Origin: an uncultured Candidatus Saccharibacteria bacterium
Lineage (GTDB): Bacteria > Patescibacteriota > Saccharimonadia > Saccharimonadales > Saccharimonadaceae
NCBI GenBank assembly: GCA_946185175.1
Contig: CAMHIH010000011.1
Location: 1 to 13,141, forward strand
DNA length: 13,141 nucleotides
Reading direction: 5' to 3'
Shown here one piece after another: positions 7,577 through 13,141 of this stretch. Made by a program: the position numbers and the translations under genes. The notes beneath the pieces are model-generated. The model worked only from the letters and a program-made list of their open reading frames with translations. It was not told the origin of the DNA and did not search any database. Position 1 is the first letter of the stretch. Each line of letters starts with the position of its first letter.

Positions 7577-9670
7577 TTATCGCTGAATCCGCTTCGTAAA
7601 GTTGCAACCGTACCGGTAATTAGCGCAATAGTATCTATCGTTCCGTTTGACTAGTTCGCCAGTTTTACAGCGCGGGCAAAGCTTTTGATATAAGTCATTT
7701 AGGTCATCCGAGATTTCAAACAGGAATGGCGAGGGATTTCTCCGCTCAGCTATTAAATAAGTCGCTTTGCGAGCGCGCGTAATAGCAACATAGAATAGCC
7801 GGCGCTCCTCCGCGAAGGGATACGATTCCTCTGCGGATAACAATATGTCAGTAAGTGGATCGTTTTCACGCGTGGCTGGCATGCCGGTCGTAGTTGAATT
7901 CATGTTTAGAACAATCACGATATCGCGCGTAATACCCTTCGATTTATGCATCGAGCAAAACGGAATCCTAATATTCTGCCACATTATCGCTTCGGGCGAG
8001 ACAATTCTAACGCCATCATGCTCCTTTAACCGATAAATATCGTGGTTGTAACGCGAAATTATCTGTATCTCATCCGAAAGGTTCACCTTCTGTAATATTT
8101 TTATTAAGGCATCCGTATCGTCATTGCGTGTCTCATTTAAAATAATCGAGATTGGTGTATGATTGCGACGATTGCCACGAATATTTTTAGCAACCTGGCC
8201 AGGATTCTTCGTCACAAAGTTACTACTCGTGCGGATAGTCGGTTGCCCAAAACGGTGCGTTTGCTCAATTAAACTACGGTGGGTTTTGAGCCGAAAAAAA
8301 TGTTCAAATTGATAAATTAGCGCCAAATTACTACCTGTAAATCTATAAATCGACTGTCAATCGTCACCAACCGCGAAAAAGCGACATCCAACATTTTTCT
8401 TTAGGATTTCGGATATTAACTGATAGCGATTCGGTGACAAGTCCTGCGCCTCGTCCAACAAAATATATCGATAATTGTCGGCGCATTCTGGAATGTCGCG
8501 CACGTTTTGAATGGCTAGATTTATCATGTCGGCAAAATCATATTGCTGCTCAGCCTCTAGCCATCTTTGATACGCCGCATAAAGTGGCCGAAATATTGCA
8601 AAATATTTTTTGGCGCGCATTTTATAATAGCTATTCATTTTTGATATTTCCGCATTAATGTCTCTAAATTTTTTCATACTATTTTTAAATGCCGCTAAAT
8701 AATGAGCCAGATAATCCAGAAACGCATCAAAATCTTTTCGATAAGTTGGATTAAGAATAATAAGATGGAGAATTTCCGCCTCTGGCAGCCGGCGCGGACG
8801 GATGTTGTGTTGTTTTAAAAACTTCGCAACTTTACCGTATGCGGAATTATCGTCTCAATCATGGGTTGAAATTTGAAGATAGTTCGTCCGACACCGTTGG
8901 TGGATTCGCTTGCGCAATACGCAAGTTTTTAAATACGAAAGGCCATAAAACGAACCCCCGCCTTTATCGGTCTGCAAGATATCGATATATGCCATATTTG
9001 TGCCGCTCCGAATCGTAAAAGTCGGTCGGTAATCACTGTTGCCGCGATAAGGTTCAGAGTAATTATATTGAATTCGATGAATTGCTAGCCAATTCGCCAG
9101 TAATTGTTCTTCTTTTGAGCGCATCCGCCCACCATGCGAGCATATTGGCGGACGCAAATATAACTGATTAAAACGAACACGTTCTGCATGATTGCGCAGC
9201 GAGCCAACACTTTGCGGCGCAGAATAGAAAAACAGCAAATAATTATTAAAGCGGCGCGCAAAAGTTTCGCTTTCGCAACAAAAATGCCAAATAGTACGCC
9301 GTACGAAGGCCCTAATTGCATCATCCGAGATTAGGCGCATCTTTCTTAATGTTTCACGATTGCTGAATTGCAACAAACTATTGCCAAGACTATGAAAAGT
9401 ACGCACTTCGACATCCGGATTACCGCATCTTTCGACCAGCTCTGATACGGTCTTATTCGTAAAAGAAATAACCAAAATTTGTGGTGGCGAAATATGAAGC
9501 CCATTGATTAGATAATTAATTTTCGCCATCAAGCTCAATGTTTTACCGCTTCCTGCCGATGCTAAAACTAATTGCGCATCCTCGCAAGCGATGACCGCCT
9601 CATGTTGCTGCTTGTCTAATACACAATTCCCTAGTTTTATCTGATGACGGGATGCGAGTTTTAAAAATAT
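7577..9670 (-). pseudogene. HelD/helicase IV-like SF1 helicase interrupted by in-frame TGA codons
   Basis: Read straight through, codons 1-697 (codon 1 at 9670) give one helicase in a single frame that ends in TAA. Visible parts: Q-motif LDKQQ and Walker A AGSGKT (39-44), ISFTNKT, TFHS (91-94), a nuclease-like insertion (about 185-285, MRSKEEQLLANWL and YRPTF), DEAQD motif II (406-410), VGDD-TGA-QSIYRF motif III, HKSKG (575-579), RRLFYVAITRAR motif VI (623-634) and a C-terminal zinc ribbon (C665, C668, C682, C689). This layout fits the UvrD/HelD group. TGA interrupts codons 272 (8855-8857) and 438 (8357-8359); a third TGA (9671-9673) ends the frame upstream, and no ATG, GTG or TTG precedes Walker A. 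No frameshift is present. Conserved cores on both sides of each TGA imply either very recent inactivation or reading of UGA as an amino acid; codon 438 is Trp in relatives. I call it a pseudogene by default. Confidence 0.8.
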
Positions 9671-9806
9671 TCAGTTATGGAGTTGTCGGCAGAATTCTGC
9701 GATTTTTGTATGTCGATGGATTGCCGAATAAGGTATATAGCATCGAAACATATTTTGATTTTGGCAAAAACGACAAGATTTTAAAGCATCAGCATTTTGA
9801 TTTGAT

Positions 9807-9835
9807 TATAATGATGACAGACTTCAGTATTGTCA
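9807..9835 (+). promoter_or_regulatory. -10 box and dyad ahead of the 9855 gene
   Basis: A perfect TATAAT at 9807-9812 lacks a good -35 at normal spacing. The expected start near 9819 falls in an inverted repeat TGACA-N11-TGTCA (9815-9835), which could be an operator or a small leader hairpin. A second TATAAT on the other strand (9805-9810) overlaps it, with CTGACA 20 nt upstream (9831-9836), so a divergent minus-strand promoter towards the helicase is possible but weak. Confidence 0.5.
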
Positions 9836-9854
9836 GAAAGGGGGGTAACACAAA

Positions 9855-10286
9855 ATGACAAGACTAAGTAGTATCCTGTTTGATGCACTGCGGAGCGTAA
9901 TTGACGACATGCTGGATTACGCGAAAGAACTCGGCGAAAATTACGGCGAGATTGTCGTGGACGTGCGCGATCTGTTGCTCGAGCCGACAAGAGCGAGAAC
10001 ACGGAGTTTCGAATATACCTACTGCGCCGCCGTCAGTCGAGTTGAGGAAGATCGTCACAAATTCCTGACAGAGTACGTTCGTTCAGCACATACCGACAGC
10101 CTGTCTGGCAAAACACACGCAAAAATGGGCTGGGGTGGCTCTAATGTTGTCTTCGAACGTCAAGTTCTCTGCTATGAAGATTGCGACTACTCAATCGCGG
10201 TCGGCGTACTGTTTAGGAACAGTGAACATAACGCCGAAATCGCAGCAGAAACCATCAAACGCATCGAGATGCTTCAGTGCAAGTAG
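9855..10286 (+). CDS. Small hypothetical protein, possibly GlcG/HbpS (DUF336)-like
   Basis: 143 residues, soluble, no signal peptide or membrane segment. The only plus-strand gene in the window. A strong AGGGGGG stands about 8 nt before the ATG, and a very strong terminator follows the stop directly, so it is a single-gene unit. The N-terminal helix followed by EIVVDVRD (32-39), and a C-terminal strand SIAVGV followed by a helix with SEHNAEIAAETIKRIE, match the outline of the GlcG/HbpS fold (N-terminal helix, VAVVD strand, late GVSGG...D helix), but the glycine-rich signature is missing. The protein encoded at 10615-11184 shows the same outline more clearly; the two may be distant paralogues. 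Four cysteines (57, 107, 110, 142). Codon use leans to GC-ending codons more than in the neighbouring genes, which suggests acquisition from elsewhere. No function is assigned. Confidence 0.7.
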   Translation: MTRLSSILFDALRSVIDDMLDYAKELGENYGEIVVDVRDLLLEPTRARTRSFEYTYCAAVSRVEEDRHKFLTEYVRSAHTDSLSGKTHAKMGWGGSNVVFERQVLCYEDCDYSIAVGVLFRNSEHNAEIAAETIKRIEMLQCK

Positions 10287-10292
10287 TACCTT

Positions 10293-10327
10293 GAACAGTT
10301 GGGCGAAAGCCCGGCTGTTCTTTTTTT
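10293..10327 (+). terminator. Strong Rho-independent terminator of the 9855 gene
   Basis: A 12-bp stem (GAACAGTTGGGC pairing with GCCCGGCTGTTC, two G-U pairs) capped by a GAAA tetraloop and followed by seven T. It lies 6 nt after the stop codon. Confidence 0.95.
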
Positions 10328-10413
10328 GGACTTCCGCGCCGCACATAGCATCACGCATTAACGTCTCGTTTATTCATAAGTTTTTTATCTAACTATTTTT
10401 AGCAACACGCAAT

Positions 10414-10435
10414 AAAAAACTGCCCCAGAAGGCAG
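10414..10435 (-). terminator. Terminator downstream of tRNA-Gly
   Basis: On the minus strand CTGCCT-TCTG-GGGCAG forms a 6-bp stem (one G-U) followed by six T. It stands 10 nt after the tRNA CCA end and closes a monocistronic tRNA unit. Confidence 0.75.
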
Positions 10436-10445
10436 ATATAAAAAA

Positions 10446-10521
10446 TGGTGCGGGTTAAGAGACTCTAACTCTCGACCTCTTCCTTGGCAAGGAAGCGCTC
10501 TAACAACTGAGCTAAACCCGC
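10446..10521 (-). tRNA. tRNA-Gly (anticodon GCC), CCA encoded, unusual D- and T-loops
   Basis: 76 nt that fold into a full cloverleaf: 7-bp acceptor stem GCGGGTT/AACCCGC, discriminator A, encoded CCA; D stem GCTC/GAGC; anticodon stem CTTCC/GGAAG with loop TTGCCAA, anticodon GCC (plus coordinates 10486-10488); variable loop AGGTC; T stem GAGAG/CTCTT with one G-U. It should read GGC and GGU. Two normally invariant bases differ: the D-loop is AGTTGTTA, so position 19 is U rather than G, and the T-loop is TTAGAGT, so position 56 is A rather than C. The two changes together keep a Watson-Crick 19-56 pair. A14, G15-C48, G18, U54, U55 and A58 are normal. Confidence 0.95.
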
Positions 10522-10531
10522 AACTAAGGTG

Positions 10532-10560
10532 ATTATATACCATAAAAGCTATTTTTGCAA
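10532..10560 (-). promoter_or_regulatory. tRNA-Gly promoter
   Basis: On the minus strand TTGCAA (10555-10560), 17-nt spacer, TATAAT (10532-10537). The start would be near 10525, a few nt before the mature tRNA 5' end at 10521. Confidence 0.8.
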
Positions 10561-10565
10561 AGGTT

Positions 10566-10602
10566 AAAAAAGAAAATGCGCCCGGACCGGTGGCCCGAGC
10601 GC
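10566..10602 (-). terminator. Strong Rho-independent terminator of the 10615-11184 gene
   Basis: On the minus strand an 11-bp GC-rich stem (GCGCTCGGGCC with GGTCCGGGCGC, two G-U) with an ACC loop, followed by a T-rich tract (ATTTTCTTTTTT). It begins 12 nt after the stop codon and overlaps the upstream flank of the tRNA promoter. Confidence 0.92.
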
Positions 10603-10614
10603 TAGATAATCTGA

Positions 10615-11184
10615 TTACTTTAAGCCAATGCGATGCTCATAGTCGGGACGGATATCGAGCCAGCAATCACTACGCTCGGCGTGAGCGCGAATCATTGCTT
10701 CAGCCGACCAGGCCAGCGCAGCATCCTGCTTCTCTGTGCCGCCACTGACAGCCACCGTAATCGTCTGCGCCAGGCGACCACCGTTCATGCAATAGGTGTA
10801 GTCGTGCGCTACGATAGGATAGCAAACGGCACCGTTCCAGCTTGTGCGACCAGGCACCTCATCGGCCGAATCGAGGCTGGCGGACTTGTAGTATTTAACA
10901 CAGTTCTGACCCCAGCGCTCTTCGCATTTCAGATAGGCCACCTGAGCGGCGCGTAGCTTCATCATCGCGACGCCGTAGCAGTCGCAGACCAGGACGCCCT
11001 GCTCATAGAGGCAGTAGTCGCCATCCTCGGACAGCTGTGCTACGACCAGCTCATCGAAACTGTCGCGCGTCATGAAGTCATGCACGCAGACCGCCACAGC
11101 TCCATCCGTCAGGCCGATTGCATCAGCCGCAATGCGGATGTTCATAATGATATCATCAACCAGATTTCTTTCGTCAAGTGTCAT
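10615..11184 (-). CDS. Cysteine-rich GlcG/HbpS (DUF336)-like protein
   Basis: 189 residues, no signal peptide or membrane segment. The N-terminus MTLDERNLVDDIIMNIR followed by AVAVCVHD, the middle VAMMKLRAAQVAYL, and the C-terminal ITVAVSGGTEKQDAA plus helix follow the GlcG/HbpS pattern (helix, VAVVD strand, A.KA..A helix, GVSGG..EQD helix). That family includes haem-binding and corrinoid-related proteins; ligand and role here are unknown. Nine cysteines make it unusually cysteine-rich. The frame opens further upstream to 11277, but the ATG at 11184 is certain: it follows a near-perfect GGAGGTGAT (11188-11196) with the GGAGG 7 nt away, and the upstream extension overlaps the promoter and hairpin. 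Codon use is rich in CTG, GTC and TAC, unlike the neighbours. It has its own strong promoter and terminator, so it is a self-contained unit, possibly acquired next to the tRNA gene. Confidence 0.75.
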   Translation of the reverse strand: MTLDERNLVDDIIMNIRIAADAIGLTDGAVAVCVHDFMTRDSFDELVVAQLSEDGDYCLYEQGVLVCDCYGVAMMKLRAAQVAYLKCEERWGQNCVKYYKSASLDSADEVPGRTSWNGAVCYPIVAHDYTYCMNGGRLAQTITVAVSGGTEKQDAALAWSAEAMIRAHAERSDCWLDIRPDYEHRIGLK

Positions 11185-11231
11185 ATAATCACCTCCAGAA
11201 AATGACAGATTTTGGCGAAAATGGGTAAAAA

Positions 11232-11253
11232 GTACGCAACTTTCGTTGCGCAC
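11232..11253 (-). other. GAAA-capped hairpin at the 5' end of the 10615-11184 mRNA
   Basis: On the minus strand GTGCGCAAC-GAAA-GTTGCGTAC forms a 9-bp stem with one G-U and a GNRA loop. Transcription from the promoter just upstream should start at about 11250, so the inner CGCAAC/GTTGCG stem would be the very 5' end of the message. A CTTTTT run follows. It may protect the 5' end from decay or act as an early attenuator. Confidence 0.7.
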
Positions 11254-11256
11254 TAT

Positions 11257-11285
11257 ATAATAACATTTTATTACCAATGAGTCAA
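11257..11285 (-). promoter_or_regulatory. Promoter of the 10615-11184 gene
   Basis: TTGACT (11280-11285), 17-nt spacer ending in TGT, then TATTAT (11257-11262): near-consensus with an extended -10. It begins 1 nt after the stop of the preceding HdeD-like gene, for which no terminator is seen, so some read-through is likely. Confidence 0.85.
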
Positions 11286-11286
11286 G

Positions 11287-11931
11287 CTACCCCTTCTTGA
11301 CTACTTCAGCTTCGACCGCTTTATGATCAGAGGTTTTCTTCTTTTTGAACTCGAGGTTTTTGGAGTCTGCTGTCTCGATCAGAATCGATACACCATCAAT
11401 CAATAGATAGAGGCCAATCACGACGCTCAGTATCGCAATCGATAGCATTGGCATGGCGAAGAATAGGAAAGCGGTAATAGCGCGAAAAGTACCATCTACT
11501 ACAACCCAGCCACAATTCATAACGCCAAAAACGCGCAATTGTGCGGCATAGGCCAACTTGCTGACGCCCGATATCAATAGATAAAGGCCAATAACAAATG
11601 AGAATATTGTCAACGCCGTACCAGTTGGCATCTGAATTAGTATTGCACCAATCAGGATATTGAAAATGGCGCTAATGAGCTTGCCGCCAAAACGAATAAG
11701 TGCTGGTGAAAAGAAATATTCGAAAAAGCGCACAACGCCAACATTAATGATAATAATAGCGACAATCGCCTTTAGCGCCTCGGCGCTGCGAATTGGCGAA
11801 AATAGACAGGCGACACCCGCTAAAATCATTAAAATTCCGACGATGTAGCCAGCTATGCGAATCCAACGCAAACGCTGATTCCAACGATTTTTAAATTCTT
11901 TGGCGAGATCCCCACCGATTTCAAATCTCAT
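11287..11931 (-). CDS. HdeD/DUF308-like six-helix membrane protein
   Basis: 214 residues with about six hydrophobic segments (roughly 23-45, 52-73, 82-101, 106-128, 146-163, 165-186), an N-terminal amphipathic cytoplasmic piece and a lysine-rich C-terminal tail. The length, helix pattern and short internal repeats (SFVIGLYLLISGVSKL at 111-126, SVVIGLYLLIDGVSIL at 169-184) match the HdeD/DUF308 family of small membrane proteins, named for acid resistance in E. coli but of unproven molecular role in most bacteria. The start ATG has an AGGAG 6 nt upstream. A possible extended -10 box lies between it and the upstream methyltransferase gene. Family membership is fairly secure; an acid-stress role here is not shown. 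Confidence 0.8.
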   Translation of the reverse strand: MRFEIGGDLAKEFKNRWNQRLRWIRIAGYIVGILMILAGVACLFSPIRSAEALKAIVAIIIINVGVVRFFEYFFSPALIRFGGKLISAIFNILIGAILIQMPTGTALTIFSFVIGLYLLISGVSKLAYAAQLRVFGVMNCGWVVVDGTFRAITAFLFFAMPMLSIAILSVVIGLYLLIDGVSILIETADSKNLEFKKKKTSDHKAVEAEVVKKG

Positions 11932-11967
11932 GCTTTCTCCTAGAAAAATAATACTGCTTCTGCTTTT

Positions 11968-11976
11968 ATTTTAGCA
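11968..11976 (-). promoter_or_regulatory. Possible extended -10 of the HdeD-like gene
   Basis: On the minus strand TGCTAAAAT: TGn followed by TAAAAT (5 of 6 to consensus) about 36 nt before the ATG. A TAGACG 18 nt upstream is a weak -35 candidate. Tentative. Confidence 0.35.
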
Positions 11977-11993
11977 TTGATTATGGTCGCCGT

Positions 11994-12536
11994 CTATTTT
12001 TTCTTGGGCCGCGCCGGCTCAATGCGGTATAAATAATGCGTCTCGGAGCGTTTCTGCGGCTTAACCGCCCGACAATCGAAAGCATTCGATATCAAATAAA
12101 GCCGATGACCAAGACGCGTAGCTTCCGCTTGGACGTGCGAATAAAGTTTTTGGATAACGAAATGATTAGCATAGGCATAGACGACCGTAGTCTCAGCGGG
12201 CAAACGATAATAATACATATTGCCGCATTTTATCGAAATATTTTTATTTCTGCGCAAACGAACGCGCGATAAAAGCACCATGATAGGGTTCAGTTCGACG
12301 CCTATAGCGCGCGCACCCCGCTCAGCCGCGCAAGCCAATACAATGCCATCGCCAGACCCCAAATCAACCAACAGGTCGCTGCTCTTGAGCGGATAAAGCC
12401 GAGTGAAAGTTTCGCGTAGCTGAGTTTTTTGACTTGGCACATATGGCGCACCGGCTATGCCAGTAGCTAAAAATATCAAAGCTAAAACCACTACAGCTAA
12501 GACGAAACCAAGAAGGAATATGAAGATGGCTTGCAT
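11994..12536 (-). CDS. Membrane-anchored class I SAM-dependent methyltransferase
   Basis: 180 residues. Residues 3-25 are a hydrophobic anchor, followed by GAPYVPS, a segment common just before the core in small bacterial methyltransferases of this type. The SAM site is clear: motif I VDLGSGDG (57-64), then GVELNP (79-84) with the acidic residue E81 for the SAM ribose, and KCGNMYYYRLP (103-113) as the following strand. The substrate cannot be told. The ATG stands 2 nt after the stop of the pilin-like gene, and no Shine-Dalgarno site is present, so translation probably depends on coupling with that gene. Modification of a surface or pilin-related substrate is a guess from position only. Confidence 0.82.
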   Translation of the reverse strand: MQAIFIFLLGFVLAVVVLALIFLATGIAGAPYVPSQKTQLRETFTRLYPLKSSDLLVDLGSGDGIVLACAAERGARAIGVELNPIMVLLSRVRLRRNKNISIKCGNMYYYRLPAETTVVYAYANHFVIQKLYSHVQAEATRLGHRLYLISNAFDCRAVKPQKRSETHYLYRIEPARPKKK

Positions 12537-12538
12537 TT

Positions 12539-13087
12539 TTAATGGTTATCTACGCAATAAACAGTTTTGCCTTCCATTTTTGTAGCCACAAGGTAGTCTC
12601 TCGGCAAACCGGTTTTTACGCTGGAGCCTTCCGTACTATTGCATTTGGCACCCGCCTGAAAATAAATACGGTGATAGTCCTTCGAATCCCAGCTATGATA
12701 ATTCTTATTGCCAGGAATTAAGCCAACCCGATAAATTGTGCCATCTGGCGATGTAAACTGCTCCGAGCATCCGGTGTATTCGTAATTTTGCAGAGTGTTT
12801 CCCGAGCTAGTCTTTTTGTATGCGCAGCTACTATCGACATAGCGAACAATGAAATCTTTATCCAAACTACCCTGGTCATATCCGAAAGGTAGCTTATTGT
12901 TATTTGAAATGTATGAATTGACAGCCGCCGCGATGCGATCAACATCGTTCTTGCGTTGCGTATCGCGCTGGCTACGCTGTAATGCCGGCAAGGCGATAAA
13001 CACCATCAAGAAAATTAAACCAGCAATCGCCAATACGAGCACGACTTCAATAATAGTAAAGCCGCGACGTTCTCTTCCTATAACCAT
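12539..13087 (-). CDS. Type IV pilin-like / pseudopilin protein
   Basis: 182 residues. The N-terminus is a classic prepilin signal: basic leader MVIGRERRG, then FTIIEVVLVLAIAGLIFL. A PilD-type peptidase should cut after G9, giving a mature F1 with E5 (E14 of the precursor) and one hydrophobic helix that packs in the pilus core. Residues about 45-60 continue the helix (RKNDVDRIAAAVNSYI), and the rest is a globular head with four cysteines (C88, C107, C149, C178), enough for two disulfides. Major or minor pilin or a competence pseudopilin cannot be decided from one gene; no assembly ATPase or prepilin peptidase is in the window. First gene of a two-gene operon with the methyltransferase. It has a TACAAT box 6 nt before the ATG and no Shine-Dalgarno site, so the mRNA may be leaderless. 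Confidence 0.9.
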   Translation of the reverse strand: MVIGRERRGFTIIEVVLVLAIAGLIFLMVFIALPALQRSQRDTQRKNDVDRIAAAVNSYISNNNKLPFGYDQGSLDKDFIVRYVDSSCAYKKTSSGNTLQNYEYTGCSEQFTSPDGTIYRVGLIPGNKNYHSWDSKDYHRIYFQAGAKCNSTEGSSVKTGLPRDYLVATKMEGKTVYCVDNH

Positions 13088-13093
13088 AAGTTT

Positions 13094-13099
13094 ATTGTA
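13094..13099 (-). promoter_or_regulatory. -10 box of the pilin-like gene, leaderless arrangement
   Basis: TACAAT on the minus strand exactly 6 nt before the ATG at 13085-13087, the same hexamer and spacing as at htpX. No convincing -35 box at 16-18 nt. Confidence 0.5.
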
Positions 13100-13141
13100 A
13101 CGTATTTATGCTCCAGAAAAAACAAAAGATGCACCCTAACG

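Noticed and set aside
9652..9858. A 68-codon plus-strand frame ending in a 4-nt ATGA overlap with the gene at 9855
   Set aside because: It lies antisense to the helicase N-terminus, contains the -10 box and dyad of the next gene, has no ribosome site of its own and resembles nothing known.
11185..11277. N-terminal extension of the cysteine-rich protein to 11277
   Set aside because: It would cover the -10 box, the leader hairpin and the perfect GGAGGTGAT site that marks the ATG at 11184.
990..13087. Gracilibacteria/Absconditabacteria-type code (UGA = Gly) for the whole genome
   Set aside because: clpC, ligA, htpX and the other long genes are intact without any in-frame TGA, and the best-aligned helicase TGA replaces Trp, not Gly.
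1..13141. CRISPR arrays, insertion sequences, transposase genes and integrase genes
   Set aside because: I looked for regularly spaced repeats and for recombinase motifs on both strands and saw none.

Overview
The window looks like a chromosomal stretch of a small-genome bacterium of the Patescibacteria/CPR, most likely Candidatus Saccharibacteria (TM7). This placement is an inference from the overall style: tight overlapping operons, several short membrane proteins of no well-known family, a ClpC gene under a perfect HrcA operator (CIRCE), two candidate leaderless promoters and a lone type IV pilin-like protein. No rRNA or marker phylogeny is available here to prove it. Almost everything is on the minus strand; only one small gene (9855-10286) lies on the plus strand.

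Left part (1-7551): a proteostasis and DNA-joining block. An htpX-type membrane metalloprotease, a six-helix membrane protein and NAD-dependent DNA ligase ligA form one operon with two 14-nt gene overlaps. Directly after ligA comes clpC with its own promoter; a perfect CIRCE operator overlaps the -35 box, so heat-shock control by HrcA is well supported. Eleven nt after clpC lies a membrane-anchored HELLH (HExxH) putative zinc peptidase that runs off the left edge. The ligase has no cysteine at all and so lacks the usual four-cysteine zinc finger.

Middle (7577-9670): a helicase IV/HelD-like superfamily 1 helicase with a nuclease-like insertion and a C-terminal zinc ribbon. It keeps one frame throughout but is cut by in-frame TGA codons, one of them exactly at the Trp of the GDDWQ motif. 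None of the ten complete reading frames in the window ends in TGA. This is either a young pseudogene or a case of UGA being read as an amino acid.

Accessory islet (about 9800-11285): two small cysteine-containing proteins of a different, GC-richer codon style, tentatively related to the GlcG/HbpS (DUF336) fold, each with a strong Shine-Dalgarno site and a strong Rho-independent terminator. Between them sits a tRNA-Gly(GCC) gene with an unusual D-loop/T-loop (19 = U, 56 = A). The second protein's mRNA probably begins with a GAAA-capped hairpin.

Right part (11287-13141): an HdeD/DUF308-like membrane protein, then a two-gene operon of a type IV pilin-like protein and a membrane-anchored class I methyltransferase. 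The pilin-like gene, like htpX, has a TACAAT box exactly 6 nt before its ATG, as expected for leaderless mRNA.
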